DNA of 64,000 nucleotides from Megascapheus bottae (GCA_024803745.1 JANJXV010000161.1:1376001-1440000); one strand, 5' to 3'. Shown: positions 38,544 through 51,394, numbered from the stretch's first letter. Program-made: numbers and translations. The notes: generated from the sequence alone by a model not told the origin.

Positions 38544-39923
38544 ATCTGTTTTTCTTGTTTAGGTTGAGGGAAAGGGGTATTTCACAAGATGCAGAAGCGA
38601 AGATTTCAGAAGCAAATGCTGTGAGTGAATTAGCTCGTAAAAAGCATTTTTATTTTCTTTTATCTTTCTGCCAGTCTTGGGGCTTGAATTCAGGGCCTGA
38701 GCACTGTCCTCGGGTTTTCTCAAGTCTAGCCCTCTGCCACTTGAGCCACAGTGCCACATCTAGATTTTCTATCTATGTGGTACTGAGCAATCAAACCCAG
38801 ATCTTCATGGATGCTAGGCAAGCTCTCTACCACTATGCCAAAGTCTCAACCCTGACATAGTAATTATAAAGTCATCATCATCATCATCATCATCATCATA
38901 TCCAAATATCCTTTCTCCTACAAAGAATGAACACTTAACTGTGTCTAATGCTTTTTTTTTAATTTCACTAATTCTTCTGTGTTTTTCCCTCTTGCATTTT
39001 TTACACATGACAGCAAAGCTAATCATCAGGAAAAAAATTGATTGGGATACAGAAACCTAATAATATCCTAGTAGATTGACGTCAAAAATATGTGCAAGAT
39101 GCCCTGTGTGTTTTACCTAGTGGGAGAGTCCTTGGCTACCAAGCAGTAAGCCTCAGGTTTGATTCCTCATTACCACATACATAGAAAACGCTGCAAGTGG
39201 TGCTGTGGCTCGGTGGGCCAGCTAAAGCCTAAAGAAAGCCCAAGAACAATGTTCACACTCTGAGGTCAAGTCCCAAGACTAGCAAAAACAAAAAAAATTC
39301 GACAAGGGGCAAAATGCAGGCAGAGAAGGCACTGTGAAGCAAATGTTTTGTAAAGGATGAGGGCAATATTGACCCTTAAGTTTGGATCTTACCTAAGAAA
39401 GGCTCCTTGAGCCTGAGACCAGACTGGTAGTTGGGCCTAGTGGAAGACATTGGGATTGGACAAATAAGGTGTGCTGTATACTACATCTACATGTATACTG
39501 TGAGATTGGAGGAGAGATTCAGCCTCCAGTATGTCTTTGGTGAGGTCTTTTGTGAGCAAGGATCTTTGGTCATTGGGCCCTGAAAGGTGACCCTGCCTCC
39601 CTCACAATGGAACAGAATATGGAACCCTGGTAACCAAGCCACTGTAACTAACAACCAGCTCAAGCCAGCTCACTTGGCCTGTGGCTCAGGAGGAAGAAAG
39701 ATGTTGCTGTGCTGTTGCCAAAGGTCAGGAAACTCGAGTCTCAGGCATGGAAGTTGTGGATGTCTTACTCGAAGATGTACATGCTAGATCATTGCCAAGC
39801 CACAAATCCAGTATAACAGAACTTTCTCTAAGAAGAAGGCCAGGAAAATCCAGGGCAACAAGATGAGGTAAATTTCTAAGAAGAAATGTATTTGACCCCA
39901 TCATCCTCCCCACACACTACAAC
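38544..39923 (-). repeat. Array spacer S3
   Basis: Same layout as S1, with 9 CAT units (about 38873-38899). Confidence 0.88.
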
Positions 39924-40341
39924 TTTCTTTTTTTTTCATTTTTTTATTGTAATTAGTAAAAGGGTTAGATGATATTTGCCAAATAGAAGGTGCATTAATT
40001 CACATACATTGATACCCTTTCACATGTCTTGGTACCCATTTCCCTCCAACCCCACACCCCCCACCCGTCTTGGTTTTCCCCCCTTCCCTATCAAATTTCA
40101 ACTATCCAAATACAAATAAATTCATATATCCGATAACAAAGTGAGATGCTATACCAATATGGGATAACCAAGGGACAGCAAGCGAGATGAGAGACAACAT
40201 AGTACATTAAGGACAACAATCATTCATTATATGGCTTTTGTGTCAATATCCTGGAGGTCCTTTCAATTAGCTTCACATTATATGGCCTTATATATGGCCT
40301 TTTGCTCTATAGACAATCTCTGCCAGTAGAGCCCAAGGTTT

Positions 40342-43300
40342 CTACTGATTATGACGAATGAGGGTAACCACTGAGCCTAAGTTCCTTTGAGTCTGGCTTA
40401 CTTCACTTAATATGATTTGTTCTAAGTCTTTCCATTTCCTAACAAATGGGGCGATGTCATTCTTCTGACAGCACCATAGAATTCCATTGTGTACAAATAC
40501 CACAACTTGTTGATCCACTCATCAACTGAGGGACATCTGGGTTGGTTCCATATCTATGCTATGGTGAATAGTGCTGCAATGAACATTGTTGTGCTAGTGG
40601 GTTTAGTAGGCCCTTGTTTCTGGATTGTTGGGTAAATGCCAAGTACTGGAATTGCTGGGTCATAGGGGAGTTGTATGTTTAGCGTTTTGAGGGACTGCCG
40701 CACTGCTTTCCATAGTGGTTGGACGAGTTTGCACTCCCACCAACAGTGTAGTAGTGATCCCTCCTGACCACATCCCCTCCAGCATCTGTTGTCATTCGTT
40801 TTCCTGATCCTGGCCATTCTACCTGGAGTTAGGTGGAATCTTAGACTTGTTTTGATTTGCATTTCTTTTATGACCAGAGATGTTGAGCATTTCTTCATGT
40901 GTCTATAGGCCATTTTTGTTTCTTCTTCAGAGAAGACTCTCTTTAAGTCTTTGGCCCATTTTGTAATGGGATGGGTGTTACTTTGGAGGGTAGTTTTGGA
41001 GTGATGCAATTTTTTGAGTTGTTGATATATTTTAGATATGAGGCCTTGTTCCGTTGTTTGGGTGGTGAAGATCTTCTCCCACTCTGTAGGCTTCCTGATT
41101 AGTTTACTAGCTATATCCGTTGCCATACAAAAGCTCTGCAATTTAATGCAGTCCCACTTATCCAGCCTTTCTCTGATTTGTTGTGATTCTTGGTCCTTAT
41201 TAAGAAAGTTTCGACCTGTACCAAGGAGGCCTAGTGTATCTCCTATTCCTTCCTGTAAACTTTTCAGTGTGTCAGCTTTTACCTCCACGTCTTTGATCCA
41301 TTTGGAGTTAATTCTAGTGCAAGGGGACAAAGAAGGATCCAACTTTAGTTTTCTGCAGGTGTTTAACCAGTTCTGCCAGCACAACTTGTTGAAGAGGCTA
41401 TCTTTCTTCCATTCTATTTTTTTGGCTCCCTGGTCAAAGATTAGGTGGCCATAGGTCTGTGGTTTAATATCTGGGTCCGCAGTTCTACTCCATTGGACTT
41501 CAGGCTTGTTCTTGTGCCAGTAGCAAGCTGTTTTGAGAATTATAGCTCTGTAATAGAGCCTTAAGTTTGGAATTGAAATTCCTCCAGCGCTGTTCTTTCT
41601 GCTAAGAAGTGTTTTTGCTATACGGGGTCTTTTATTATTCCATATGAAATTTTGAATTGCCTCTTCTATGTCTTTAAAGAATGACATTGGGATGTTGATG
41701 GGTATTACATTGAATTTGTAGATAGCCCTTGGCAAGATTGACATTTTCACAATGTTGATTCTTCCAATCCAGGAGCACGGGAGGTTTTTCCATTTCCTTA
41801 GTTCTGCTTTAATTTCCTTTTTAGGGTTTTAAAGTTTTCATCTAAACGGTCCTTTACATTCTTAGTTAAGCTAATTGCTAGGTACTTTATTTTCTTTGAG
41901 GCTATTGTGAAAGGATTTTCTTTCCTGATTATTGCCTCGTTCCTCTCAGTGTTGGCGTAAAGTAAGGCAGTTGATTTGTGAGGGTTGATTTTATGGCCTG
42001 CTACCCTTCCAAAGCTTTGAATCAGCTCAAGGAGCTTGGGAGTAGAGTCTATAGGATTCTTTAAATACAGAATCATGTCATCTGCAAAGAGGGATAGTTT
42101 TATTTCCTCTTTCCCTACTTGGATCCGCTTTATGCTTGCTTCTTGCCTTATTGCACTGCCTAGGAATTCTAGTACTATGTTAAAAAGGAGTGGAGAGAGT
42201 GGGCATCCTTGTCTCTTTCCTGATTTTAGAGGGAATGGCTTTAGATTTTCACCATTAAGTATAATACTAGCAGTGGGTTTCTCATACACAGCCTTTATTA
42301 CATTGAGAAATGTTCCATGGATTCCTAGTTTCTCCACATCTTTTAACATAAAGGGGTTTTGGATCTTGTCAAATGCCTTTTCCGCATCTATTGAGACAAT
42401 CATGTGATTTTATCCCTGCTCCTGTTGATGTGTTGAATTATATTAATTGATTTGTGTATGTTGAACCAGCTTTGCCTCCCTGTGATGAATCCAGTTTGAG
42501 CATAGTGTATATTTTTTTTTGATGAGTTGTTGTAGACGGTTGGCCAGTATTTTGTTGAGAAGTTTTGCATCGAGGTTCATCAAAGAAATGGGTCTATAGA
42601 TCTCTTTCTTTGATGAATCTCTGTCTGGTTTGGGGATGAGGGATATGCTGGCTTCACAGAATCAGTTTAGTAAAGAACCTTCATTTTCAATTTCGTTGAA
42701 GAGCTTGAGGAGTATTGGTGTGAGCTCTGCTTTGAAGACCTTATAGAATTCAGCTGTGAATCCATCTGGCCCTGGGCTCTTTTTAAGTGGAAGTTGTCTA
42801 ATTTCCATTTCTATTTCAGAGCTTGAAATAGGCCTGTTGAGTTGGGTTAGCTCTTCTTGGTTCAGTGTGTGTATGTTAATATTGTCTAGGAATTCATCCA
42901 TTTCTTCTAGATTCTCAAATTTGTTGGCTTAAAGGTTTGAGAAGTATTCCCTCATGATATTCTGGATCTTGGTAATTTCTGTCGTGATATTACCATTTTC
43001 ATCTGCGATTTTGTTTATTTCGATATGCTCTCTTCTTTTTTTGGTAAGATTTGCTAAGGGCTTGTCAATTTTGTTAATTCTTTCAAGAACCAACTCCTTG
43101 TTTTGTTGATCCTTTCTATAGTTTTTTTTTTATTCCAAATCATTTAATTCTGCTTTGATTTTAATAATTTGCTTTCTCCTAATGGGTTTAGGGTTGGTTT
43201 GTTGCTCTTTTTCCAGGAGGTTAAGGTGAGACATTAACTAGTTGGTTTGCCATTTTTCCAACTTGCTGTTGTAGGCACTCCACGCTATAAATTTTCCTCT

Positions 43301-44185
43301 GAGTACTGCCTTTGTTGTGTCCCTAAGTAGTTGATATTTGAGTGCTCCTTATTGTTAAATTTCATAAACAGTTGGATATCTGTTCTGATCTCTTCGATTA
43401 CCCATTGTTTTTGATTCAACAATGTGTGGTTCAGTCTCCATGAGTTACAGGGTTTTCTTTGGTGGAGATGTGTGTTCAGCTCCAATTTGATGCCTTTATG
43501 GTCTGAGAGTGTGCATGGAACAATTTCAGTGTTTCTGAATCTGTCCAGGTTTGCTTTATGGCCTAAGATGTGGTCTATTTTGGAAAATGTTCCATGTGCT
43601 GCTGAGAAAAACGTATATTGTGGTGTTACTGGGTGGAATATTCTGCAGATGTCTGTTAGATCTAGTTGGTCTATATAGTTGTTCAGTTCTAAGGTTTCTC
43701 TGTTGAGTTTTTGCCTTGTTGATCTGTCCACAGGTGAGAGTGGTGTGTTAAACTCACCAACAATCACTGTGTTTCGATCTATGTATGGTTTCAGTGTCAG
43801 TAAAGTTTCCTTGATGAAGTTTGGAGCTCCGGGATTGGGTGTGTAAATATTTAGGATTGTTATGTCTTCCGGGAGGAAAGATCCCTTTAGTAGTATGTAG
43901 TAACCTTCTTTGTCTTTTCTTACTAATTTTAGTTTGAAGTCTATTGTATCTGATATGAGGATGGCAACTCTAGCCTGTTTATGGGGGCAGTTAGCTTGAT
44001 AGAGTTTATTCCAACCTCTCACTTTCAAAAGATGATTGTTTTTGGGTAAGATGTGTCTCTTGAAGTCAGCAGAACGATGGCTCTTGCTTTTTGATCCAAC
44101 TAGACAACCTATGCCGTTTAATTGGAGAGTTAAGTCCATTGATATTGAGAGTTAGGATTGAGAGATATTTATTAGTTCCTACCAT
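40342..44185 (-). pseudogene. L1-E ORF2, broken
   Basis: It carries the B-E shared lesions plus a private base loss near 41820 that splits the RT half (42403-41798 and 41750-40554). An AAG-to-TAG change near 40554 is shared with L1-F. The endonuclease has GEFN; SDH is kept; [10 protein letters not shown] is kept. Confidence 0.86.
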
Positions 44186-44416
44186 TTTTAAAAGCTTTTA
44201 GTAGGGCCTGTGTCTTGAAAGTTCTTGTGGTCCTTAGATGGTATGCTGTTTAGGTGCCATTTCTTTCCCTATATTGCATTTATTTTGGTTTTCTATGTAT
44301 AGAGCATCTTTGAGAATTCTCTGTAGTGTTGGTTTTGTTTCGACATATTGTTGCAGCTTTTCCCTGGAATGGAATGTTTTTATTTTTCCCTCAGTTATGA
44401 ATGAGAGCTTAGCTGG

Positions 44417-45416
44417 CTACAGTATTCTTGGTTGGTAGTTATTTGATTTAAGGGCATGACATATATGCTTCCAGTCACTTCGTGCTTGCATGGTCTCTGC
44501 TGAGAAATCTGGGGTTATTCTGATTGGTTTGCCTTTGTAGGTTACTGATCCCTTTTCCCTGGCTGCCTTTGGATCTTTCCTTTCGTTTCTATTGATCCAG
44601 TTCGGATCACAATGTGGCGGTGGGATGTTCTTTTCTGGTCAGGTCTGTTTGGGGTTCTAAAAGCTTCTCGTATGTGGATGGGCCTGCCCTTCTGGATATT
44701 TGGGAAATTCTCTGAGATGATTCCCTGAAGTATATTTCCAATACCATTGACCTCTTTCTCCACGCCCTCCTCAATACCAACTAGCCTTAAATTAGGCTTC
44801 CTAATTGTATCTTGGACCTCCTGAAGCGCTCTCTCATATTTCCTAGATTTGGATCGACTCATTTTCTGTTCTTTATAATACCTAAATTATCTTCAGCCAC
44901 GGAAATTCTCTCCTCTGCAATGTCTAACCTGCTATCAAAGCTATCTACTTTATTTTTCATCTCCCTTGCTTCTAATTGCTCACTTTGGATGCCTTGCATC
45001 CCTTGTTTTAGATCATGTATGGATTTCTTTATCTCCTTGATTTCCTTTTGAGTGGTTAGCTCAGTAGCTTTATTTTCTTTGGACATTTGCTGGAGTTTGG
45101 TCACGTTTTTATTTGTGGATTCTTTGAATTCATCCATCTTTCTTTGAAAAACCTTTATTATGGCCTCCTTTATGGCTTCTTCTTTTTCACTTATCACCTT
45201 GTTTTTGCTTTCCTCTTGTTCAGGTATGGCTTCCTCCATTATCTCTTTCTTTATATTTTCACATTTTTCATTAATGATGTTTATCAATTGCATTTATGTA
45301 GCAATTGGAAGACTCTCCTCTAGGTTTGCCAGTGACTGTTCCATTGTCTGTTTACATTGCGTGGGGGATGTTGTTTCTTGATTTGACATTTTTCTTGAGT
45401 TTCTTGTTCTGCCCAT
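44417..45416 (-). pseudogene. L1-E ORF1, nonsense plus two frameshifts
   Basis: The ATG at 45416 is followed by a private CAA-to-TAA change near 45297. It has the shared frame change at 44862-44859, and a private one-base loss near 44570 that ruins the C-terminal domain. Confidence 0.83.
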
Positions 45417-45976
45417 TTGAAAATGGGAGCAAGATTACTACTAAATACGATTATAGTTTTTCAGATATAACCAACCTAGACCTCTGTCGCTGGCAGACAC
45501 TAGATGTTCACAAGTTTTGATTGGTATTATCACTCTTTCTTTTTGTGCACTTACAGACCAGCCTAATACAACCACTGATAAGCGATTTATACCCAAAACA
45601 ATAAGCCTCTCAATCCAATCTCTATTGTCTTTAAGTCCCTCTGAGCCTAGAGAATAATTAACCACCTACATATACAATATTGCTCAACAGCCATCAAGTG
45701 TAGATTCGTGCAGTATAAGGGTTGAAAGATGAGCAGAGGTCCAGAGATAGAAAAAAAGAATGAGAGAGGTCAGGGGAGGTGCAAGAGGATTAACGTAGGA
45801 GTGTAAGAATATTGTAGTAATGAAGAAAAGTTATAGCATAAGGATAACTGACATAAGTTGGTAAGTAGGTAGCATATTTGAGTACAAAGTTTGGAAAGTA
45901 TTAGAATAAAACTTATGTGTTGCTGCACGACTAGCTCTTAGCCCAACCAGTGGCCTCACAGTGGACCATGGGATGG

Positions 45977-46304
45977 ATCTGTTTTTCTTGTCTACGTTGA
46001 GGGAAAGGGGTATTTCACAAGATGCAGGAGCGAAGATTTCAGAAGCAAATGCTGTGAGTGAATTAGCTCGTAAAAAGCATTTTTATTTTCTTTTATCTTT
46101 CTGCCAGTCTTGGGGCTTGAATTCAGGGCCTGAGCACTGTCCTCGGGTTTTCTCAAGTCTAGCCCTCTGCCACTTGAGCCACAGTGCCACATCTAGATTT
46201 TCTATGTATGTGGTACTGAGCAATCAAACCCAGATCTTCATGGATGCTAGGCAAGCACTCTACCACTATGCCAAACTCTCAACACTGACATAGTAATTAT
46301 AAAG

Positions 46305-46335
<31 letters not shown>

Positions 46336-47358
46336 ATCCAAATATCCTTTCTCCTACAAAGAATGAACACTTAACTGTGTCTAATGCTTTTTTTTTAATT
46401 TCACTAATTCTTCTGTGTTTTTCCCTCTTGCATTTTTTACACATGACAGCAAAGCTAATCATCAGGAAAAAATTGATTAGGATACAGAAACCTAATAATA
46501 TCCTAGTAGATTGACGTCAAAAATATGTGCAAGATGCCCTGTGTGTTTGACCTAGTGGGAGAGTCCTTGGCTACCAAGCAGTAAGCCTCAGGTTTGATTC
46601 CTCATTACCACATACATAGAAAACGCTGCAAGTGGTGCTGTGGCTCGGTGGGACAGCTAAAGCCTAAAGAAAGCCCAAGAACAATGTTCACACTCTGAGG
46701 TCAAGTCCCAAGACTAGCAAAAACAAAAAAAATTCGACAAGGGGCAAAATGCAGGCAGAGAAGGCACTGTGAAGCAAATGTTTTGCAAAGGATGAGGGCA
46801 ATATTGACCCTTAAGTTTGGATCTTACCTAAGAAAGGCTCCTTGAGCCTGAGACCAGACTGGTAGTTGGGCCTAGTGGAAGACATTGGGATTGGACAAAT
46901 AAGGTGTGCTGTATACTACATCCACATGTATATTGTGAGACTGGAGGAGAGATTCAGCCTCCAGTATGTCTTTGGTGAGGTCTTTTGTGAGCAAGGATCT
47001 TTGGTCATTGGGCCCTGAAAGGTGACCCTGCCTCCCTCACAATATAACAGAATATGGAACCCTGGTAACCAAGCCACTGTAACTAACAACCAGCTCAAGC
47101 CAGCTCACTTGGCCTGTGGCTCAGGAGGAAGAAAGATGTTGCTGTACTGTTGCCGAAGTTCAGGAAACTCGAGTCTCAGGCATGGAAGTTGTGGATGTCT
47201 TACTCGAAGATGTACATGCTAGATCATTGCCAAGCCACAAATCCAGTATAACAGAACTTTCTCTAAGAAGAAGGCCAGGAAAATCCAGGGCAACCAGATG
47301 AGGTAAATTTCTAAGAAGAAATGTATTTGACCCCATCATCCTCCCCACACACTACAAC
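45977..47358 (-). repeat. Array spacer S4
   Basis: Same layout as S1, with 10 CAT units (about 46306-46335). Confidence 0.88.
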
Positions 47359-49645
47359 TTTCTTTTTTTTCCATTTTTTTATTGTAATTAGTAAAAGGGT
47401 TAGATGATATTTGCCAGATAGAAGGTGCATTAATTCACATACATTGATACCCTTTCACATGTCTTGGTACCCATTTCCCTCCAACCCCACACCCCCCACC
47501 CGTCTTGGTTTTCCCCCCTTCCCTATCAAATTTCAAATATCCGAATACAAATAAATTCAATATATCCGATAACCAAGTGAGATACTATACCAATATGGGA
47601 TAACCAAGGGACAGCAAGCGAGATGAGAGACAACATAGTACATTAAGGACAACAATCATTCATTATATGGCTTTTGTGTCAATATCCTGGAGGTCCTTTC
47701 AATTAGCTTCACATTATATGGCCTTATATATGGCCTTTTGCTCTATTCACAATCTCTGCTAGTAGAGCCCAAGGTTTCTACTGATTATGACGAATGAGGG
47801 TAACCACTGAGCCTAAGTTCCTTTGAGTCTGGCTTACTTCACTTAATATGATTTGTTCTAAGTCTTTCCATTTCCTAACAAATGGGGCGATGTCATTCTT
47901 CTGACAGCACCATAGAATTCCATTGTGTACAAATACCACAACTTGTTGATCCACTCATCAACTGAGGGACATCTGGGTTGGTTCCATATCTATGCTATGG
48001 TGAATAGTGCTGCAATGAACATTGTTGTGCTAGTGGGTTTAGTAGGCCCTTGTTTCTGGATTGTTGGGTAAATGCCAAGTACTGGAATTGCTGGGTCATA
48101 GGGGAGCTGTATGTTTAGCGTTTTGAGGGACTGCCGCACTGCTTTCCATAGTGGTTGAACGAGTTTGCACTCCCACCAACAGTGTAGTAGTGATCCCTCC
48201 TGACCACATCCCCTCCAGCATCTGTTGTCATTCGTTTTCCTGATCCTGGCCATTCTACCTGGAGTTAGGTGGAATCTTAGACTTGTTTTGATTTGCATTT
48301 CTTTTATGACCAGAGATGTTGAGCATTTCTTCATGTGTCTATAGGCCATTTTTGTTTCTTCTTCAGAGAAGACTCTCTTTAAGTCTTTGGCCCATTTTGT
48401 AATGGGATGGGTGTTACTTTGGAGGGTAGTTTTGGAGTGATTCAATTTTTTGAATTGTTGATATATTTTAGATATGAGGCCTTGTTCCGTTGTTTGGGTG
48501 GTGAAGATCTTCTCCCACTCTGTAGGCTTCCTGATTAGTTTACTAGCTATATTCGTTGCCATACAAAAGCTCTGCAGTTTAATGCAGTCCCACTTATCCA
48601 GCCTTTCTCTGATTTGTTGTGATTCTTAGTCCTTATTAAGAAAGTTTCGACCTGTGCCAAGGAGGCCTAGTGTATCTCCTATTCCTTCCTGTAAACTTTT
48701 CAGTGTGTCAGCTTTTACCCCCACGTCTTTGATCCATTTGGAGTTAATTCTAGTGCAAGGTGACAAAGAAGGATCCAACTTATTTTTGTGCAGGTGTTTA
48801 ACCAGTTCTGCCAGCACAACTTGTTGAAGAGGCTATCTTTCTTCCATTCTATTTTTTTGGCTCCCTGGTCAAAGATTATGTGGCCATAGGTCTGTGGTTT
48901 AATATATGGGTCCGCAGTTCTACTGCAATGGACTTCAGGCCTGTTCTTGTGCCAGTACCAAGCTGTTTTGAGAATTATAGCTCTGTAATAGAGCCTTAAG
49001 TTTGGAATTGAAATTCCTCCAGCGCTGTTCTTTCTGCTAAGAAGTATTTTTGCTATACGGGGTCTTTTATTGTTCCATATGAAATTTTGAATTGCCACTT
49101 CTATTTCTTTAAAGAATGACATTCGGATGTTGATTGGTATTACATTGAATTTGTAGATAGCCCTTGGCAAGATTGTCATTTTCACAACGTTGACTCTTCC
49201 AATCCAGGAGCATGGGAGGTTTTTCCATTTCCTTAGTTCTGCTTTTATTTACTTTTTTAGGGTTTTAAAGTTTTCATCAAAACGGTCCTTTACATTCTTA
49301 GTTAAGCTAATTGCTAGGTACTTTATTTTCTTTGAGGCTACTGTGAAAGGAATTTCTTTCCTGATTATTGCCTCGTTCCTCTCAGTGTTGGCGTAAAGTA
49401 AGGTAGTTGATTTCTGTGGGTTCATTTTATGGCCTGTTACCCTTCCAAAGCTTTGAATCAGCTCAAGGAGCTTGGGAGTAGAGTCTATAGGATTCTTTAA
49501 ATACAGAATCATGTCATCTGCAAAGAGGGATAGTTTTATTTCCTCTTTCCCTACTTGGATCACCTTTATGCTTGCTTCTTGCCTTATTGCACTGCCTAGG
49601 AATTCTAGTACTAGGTTAAAAAGGAGTGGAGGGAGTGGGCATCCT
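47359..49645 (-). mobile_element. L1-F: 3' part of a LINE-1 (right edge of array)
   Basis: It runs from inside the RT coding region (49645) to the A-rich tail (47359). It is more diverged from B-E than they are from one another in its 5' two-thirds (48780-49640), yet its 3' 0.8 kb shares private changes with L1-E. That mosaic suggests conversion or a recombination joint within it. ORF2 remnant at 47778-49645, with the TAG at about 47990 shared with E. Confidence 0.88.
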
Positions 49646-49699
49646 GAATGCTACCCCCTAGCACTTTAATGCAAAGCTTTGGGCTGTGGCATTTTAAGC

Positions 49700-50232
49700 A
49701 CAATTCAATGCTCTGTTTTTTGCTGTTTAATTAGAGGTAAAAATCTTATGGAATTTATTGCGTGGCTGATTTTGAACTGGAATCCTAAGTTCTCAGCTTA
49801 TCTTGAGTAGCTAGGATTACAGTACTTTTACAACATGTATGCTCATACACATTGCTTCTGATCCAAACACTCATTGTTCAATTTAACTAACAAGATGTGA
49901 GGAACGATGATTGACTGTAATTTACTAGATGGGATTCTAGTGAGTATATATTTCCACTTCCACTCTGAAGCCAGGGAAATGTTTCTGGTACATGTTTCAA
50001 CTATCTCCCAAAGGGGAAATAATATGTGAGTACGTTTGGTAGTATTTCAGATAGGAGATGGACTTTGGTGTTTGGAACCTGTTGGGCAGAGTGTATCAGC
50101 TGGGCTGTGATAACAGAGATGATGTTATAGACAGTAATATCTTCATCCCAGACAGACTTAATCCAGATCCTTGTATTTCAGGCCTTGAGTAGATAGAATT
50201 ACAAGTGTGAGCTGCCACCACCACCTGGTTCA
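49700..50232 (-). mobile_element. Two degraded composite SINE pieces
   Basis: B1-like heads are visible at 49725-49822 (cttgagtagctaggattaca) and about 50180-50232 (ttgagtagatagaattacaa). The sequence between them (49830-50130) shows nothing I can name. Confidence 0.5.
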
Positions 50233-50234
50233 TT

Positions 50235-50928
50235 TTGGAAACCTTAATTGCTTCTCATTTGTTCCTTTCCTTTTTTGGAAGATTGATCTAAGCTGGCTGA
50301 TTGTGCATCACAATGAAGTGATTGGCCTCAGGAATTGCAAATATTTGTTTCATCAGCACGGAATGAATGAAGTTGATCTAAACCCAATAGTATTTTCCTT
50401 CTGATAAATAGGGAACTTACTCATATCATTTTTCCTTGCCTTTGCTTTCCCAAAGCAAGCAACATGTTTCTTAAAAACTATACTTCATGAGAATATTATA
50501 ATTAGAAGCTATCTTCTGCACCCTTCAGAATAGTCCTTGCATTTATAAACTTATATTACAATATTAGGTAGAAGAATGGTGACTGTTAGTTTCATAACTA
50601 CTTCATATGTTTTACTCTTTAAGGCTCATTAAGTCAAGAAGGGATTAAATACATTTATATAAAAGTAGAACATAGCTCCTGCTGATTTGATGTGTGTGCA
50701 GATGATACACAGATTTATTAGGATTACTCAAAAGTTTTCTTCAAATTTTCAGTAGTAGACTGCTATGCTAACTGGTAGGTGATAGTAATGATGCTGAAAT
50801 TGTATGAATCAGGTATGAAGCAGAATTTCAGGGGAGAGTATTTGCTAGGGACTTAATTTCTAAGACGCATATCAAGAATATTGAACTACAACACCAAATG
50901 ATGGAGGACTAAGCGTCACATTTTGTTG
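50235..50928. other. Non-genic AT-rich stretch
   Basis: No gene or recognisable repeat is seen. Confidence 0.4.
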
Positions 50929-50929
50929 T

Positions 50930-51390
50930 TTTATGCAAGTCCTGGGACTTGAACCCAGGGCCTGGGAACTGTCCTTAAAAGATTTTTTTTGCTTCAGGCT
51001 AGTGTTCTACCACTTTATCCACAGCTCCACTTCCAGATTTTTGGTAATGAACTGTAAATCAGAATATCATGCAATTTGTTTGGGCTGGATTCAAACCTGA
51101 TTCTGTGTAGATAGGATTCCAAGTGTGAGCGCACAGAGCCTGGCTAGTATCATTCATCATTCAAGTCATGGGACTGCAATTCTGCACCTGGGTCTTGTCA
51201 CTGAGCTTTTCAGCTCAAGACTACTGCCCTATCCCTTGAGCCATAGGGCCACTTCTGGGTTTCTGGTGGTTAATTGGAGATAAGAGTCACATGGACTTCA
51301 GTGCCCAGGCTGACTTTGAACTGCTATCCTTGGATCCCAGCCTCTTGAGTAGCTACATTTACAAGTGTGAGCCACCATACCCGGCTAAAT
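50930..51390 (-). mobile_element. Two composite SINEs back to back
   Basis: 50930-51150 and 51160-51390 are both minus-strand composites, each with a 'cttgaacccagggcctggga'-type ID-like part and a B1-like head; the second ends in 'agtgtgagccaccatacccg'. Confidence 0.75.
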
Positions 51391-51394
51391 TATT

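Larger units (their letters stand above)
39924..45976 (-). mobile_element. L1-E: full-length LINE-1 (~6.05 kb)
   Basis: It has a 5' UTR (45976-45417), ORF1 (45416 to about 44417), ORF2 (44185-40342) and a 3' UTR to 39924. It has the most private damage of the full-length copies and shares several 3' changes only with L1-F. Confidence 0.92.
17754..49645 (-). repeat. Head-to-tail L1 tandem array (unit ~7.4 kb)
   Basis: Six L1 copies (A-F, left to right) lie in one orientation, separated by four near-identical 1.36-1.39-kb spacers. L1 5' ends fall at 19195, 26590, 38543 and 45976, giving steps of 7395, 11953 and 7433. The 11953 step is one 7.4-kb unit plus a 4.5-kb unit that lost a spacer, 5' UTR and ORF1. 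Spacer and L1 sequences both repeat, so this is duplication of a composite DNA unit, not independent insertions. The array ends inside L1 sequence on both sides. Confidence 0.93.

Noticed and set aside
17754..49645. CRISPR-like or satellite repeat array
   Set aside because: The period is 7.4 kb and the unit is an L1 plus spacer; there are no short direct repeats with unique spacers and no cas-like genes.
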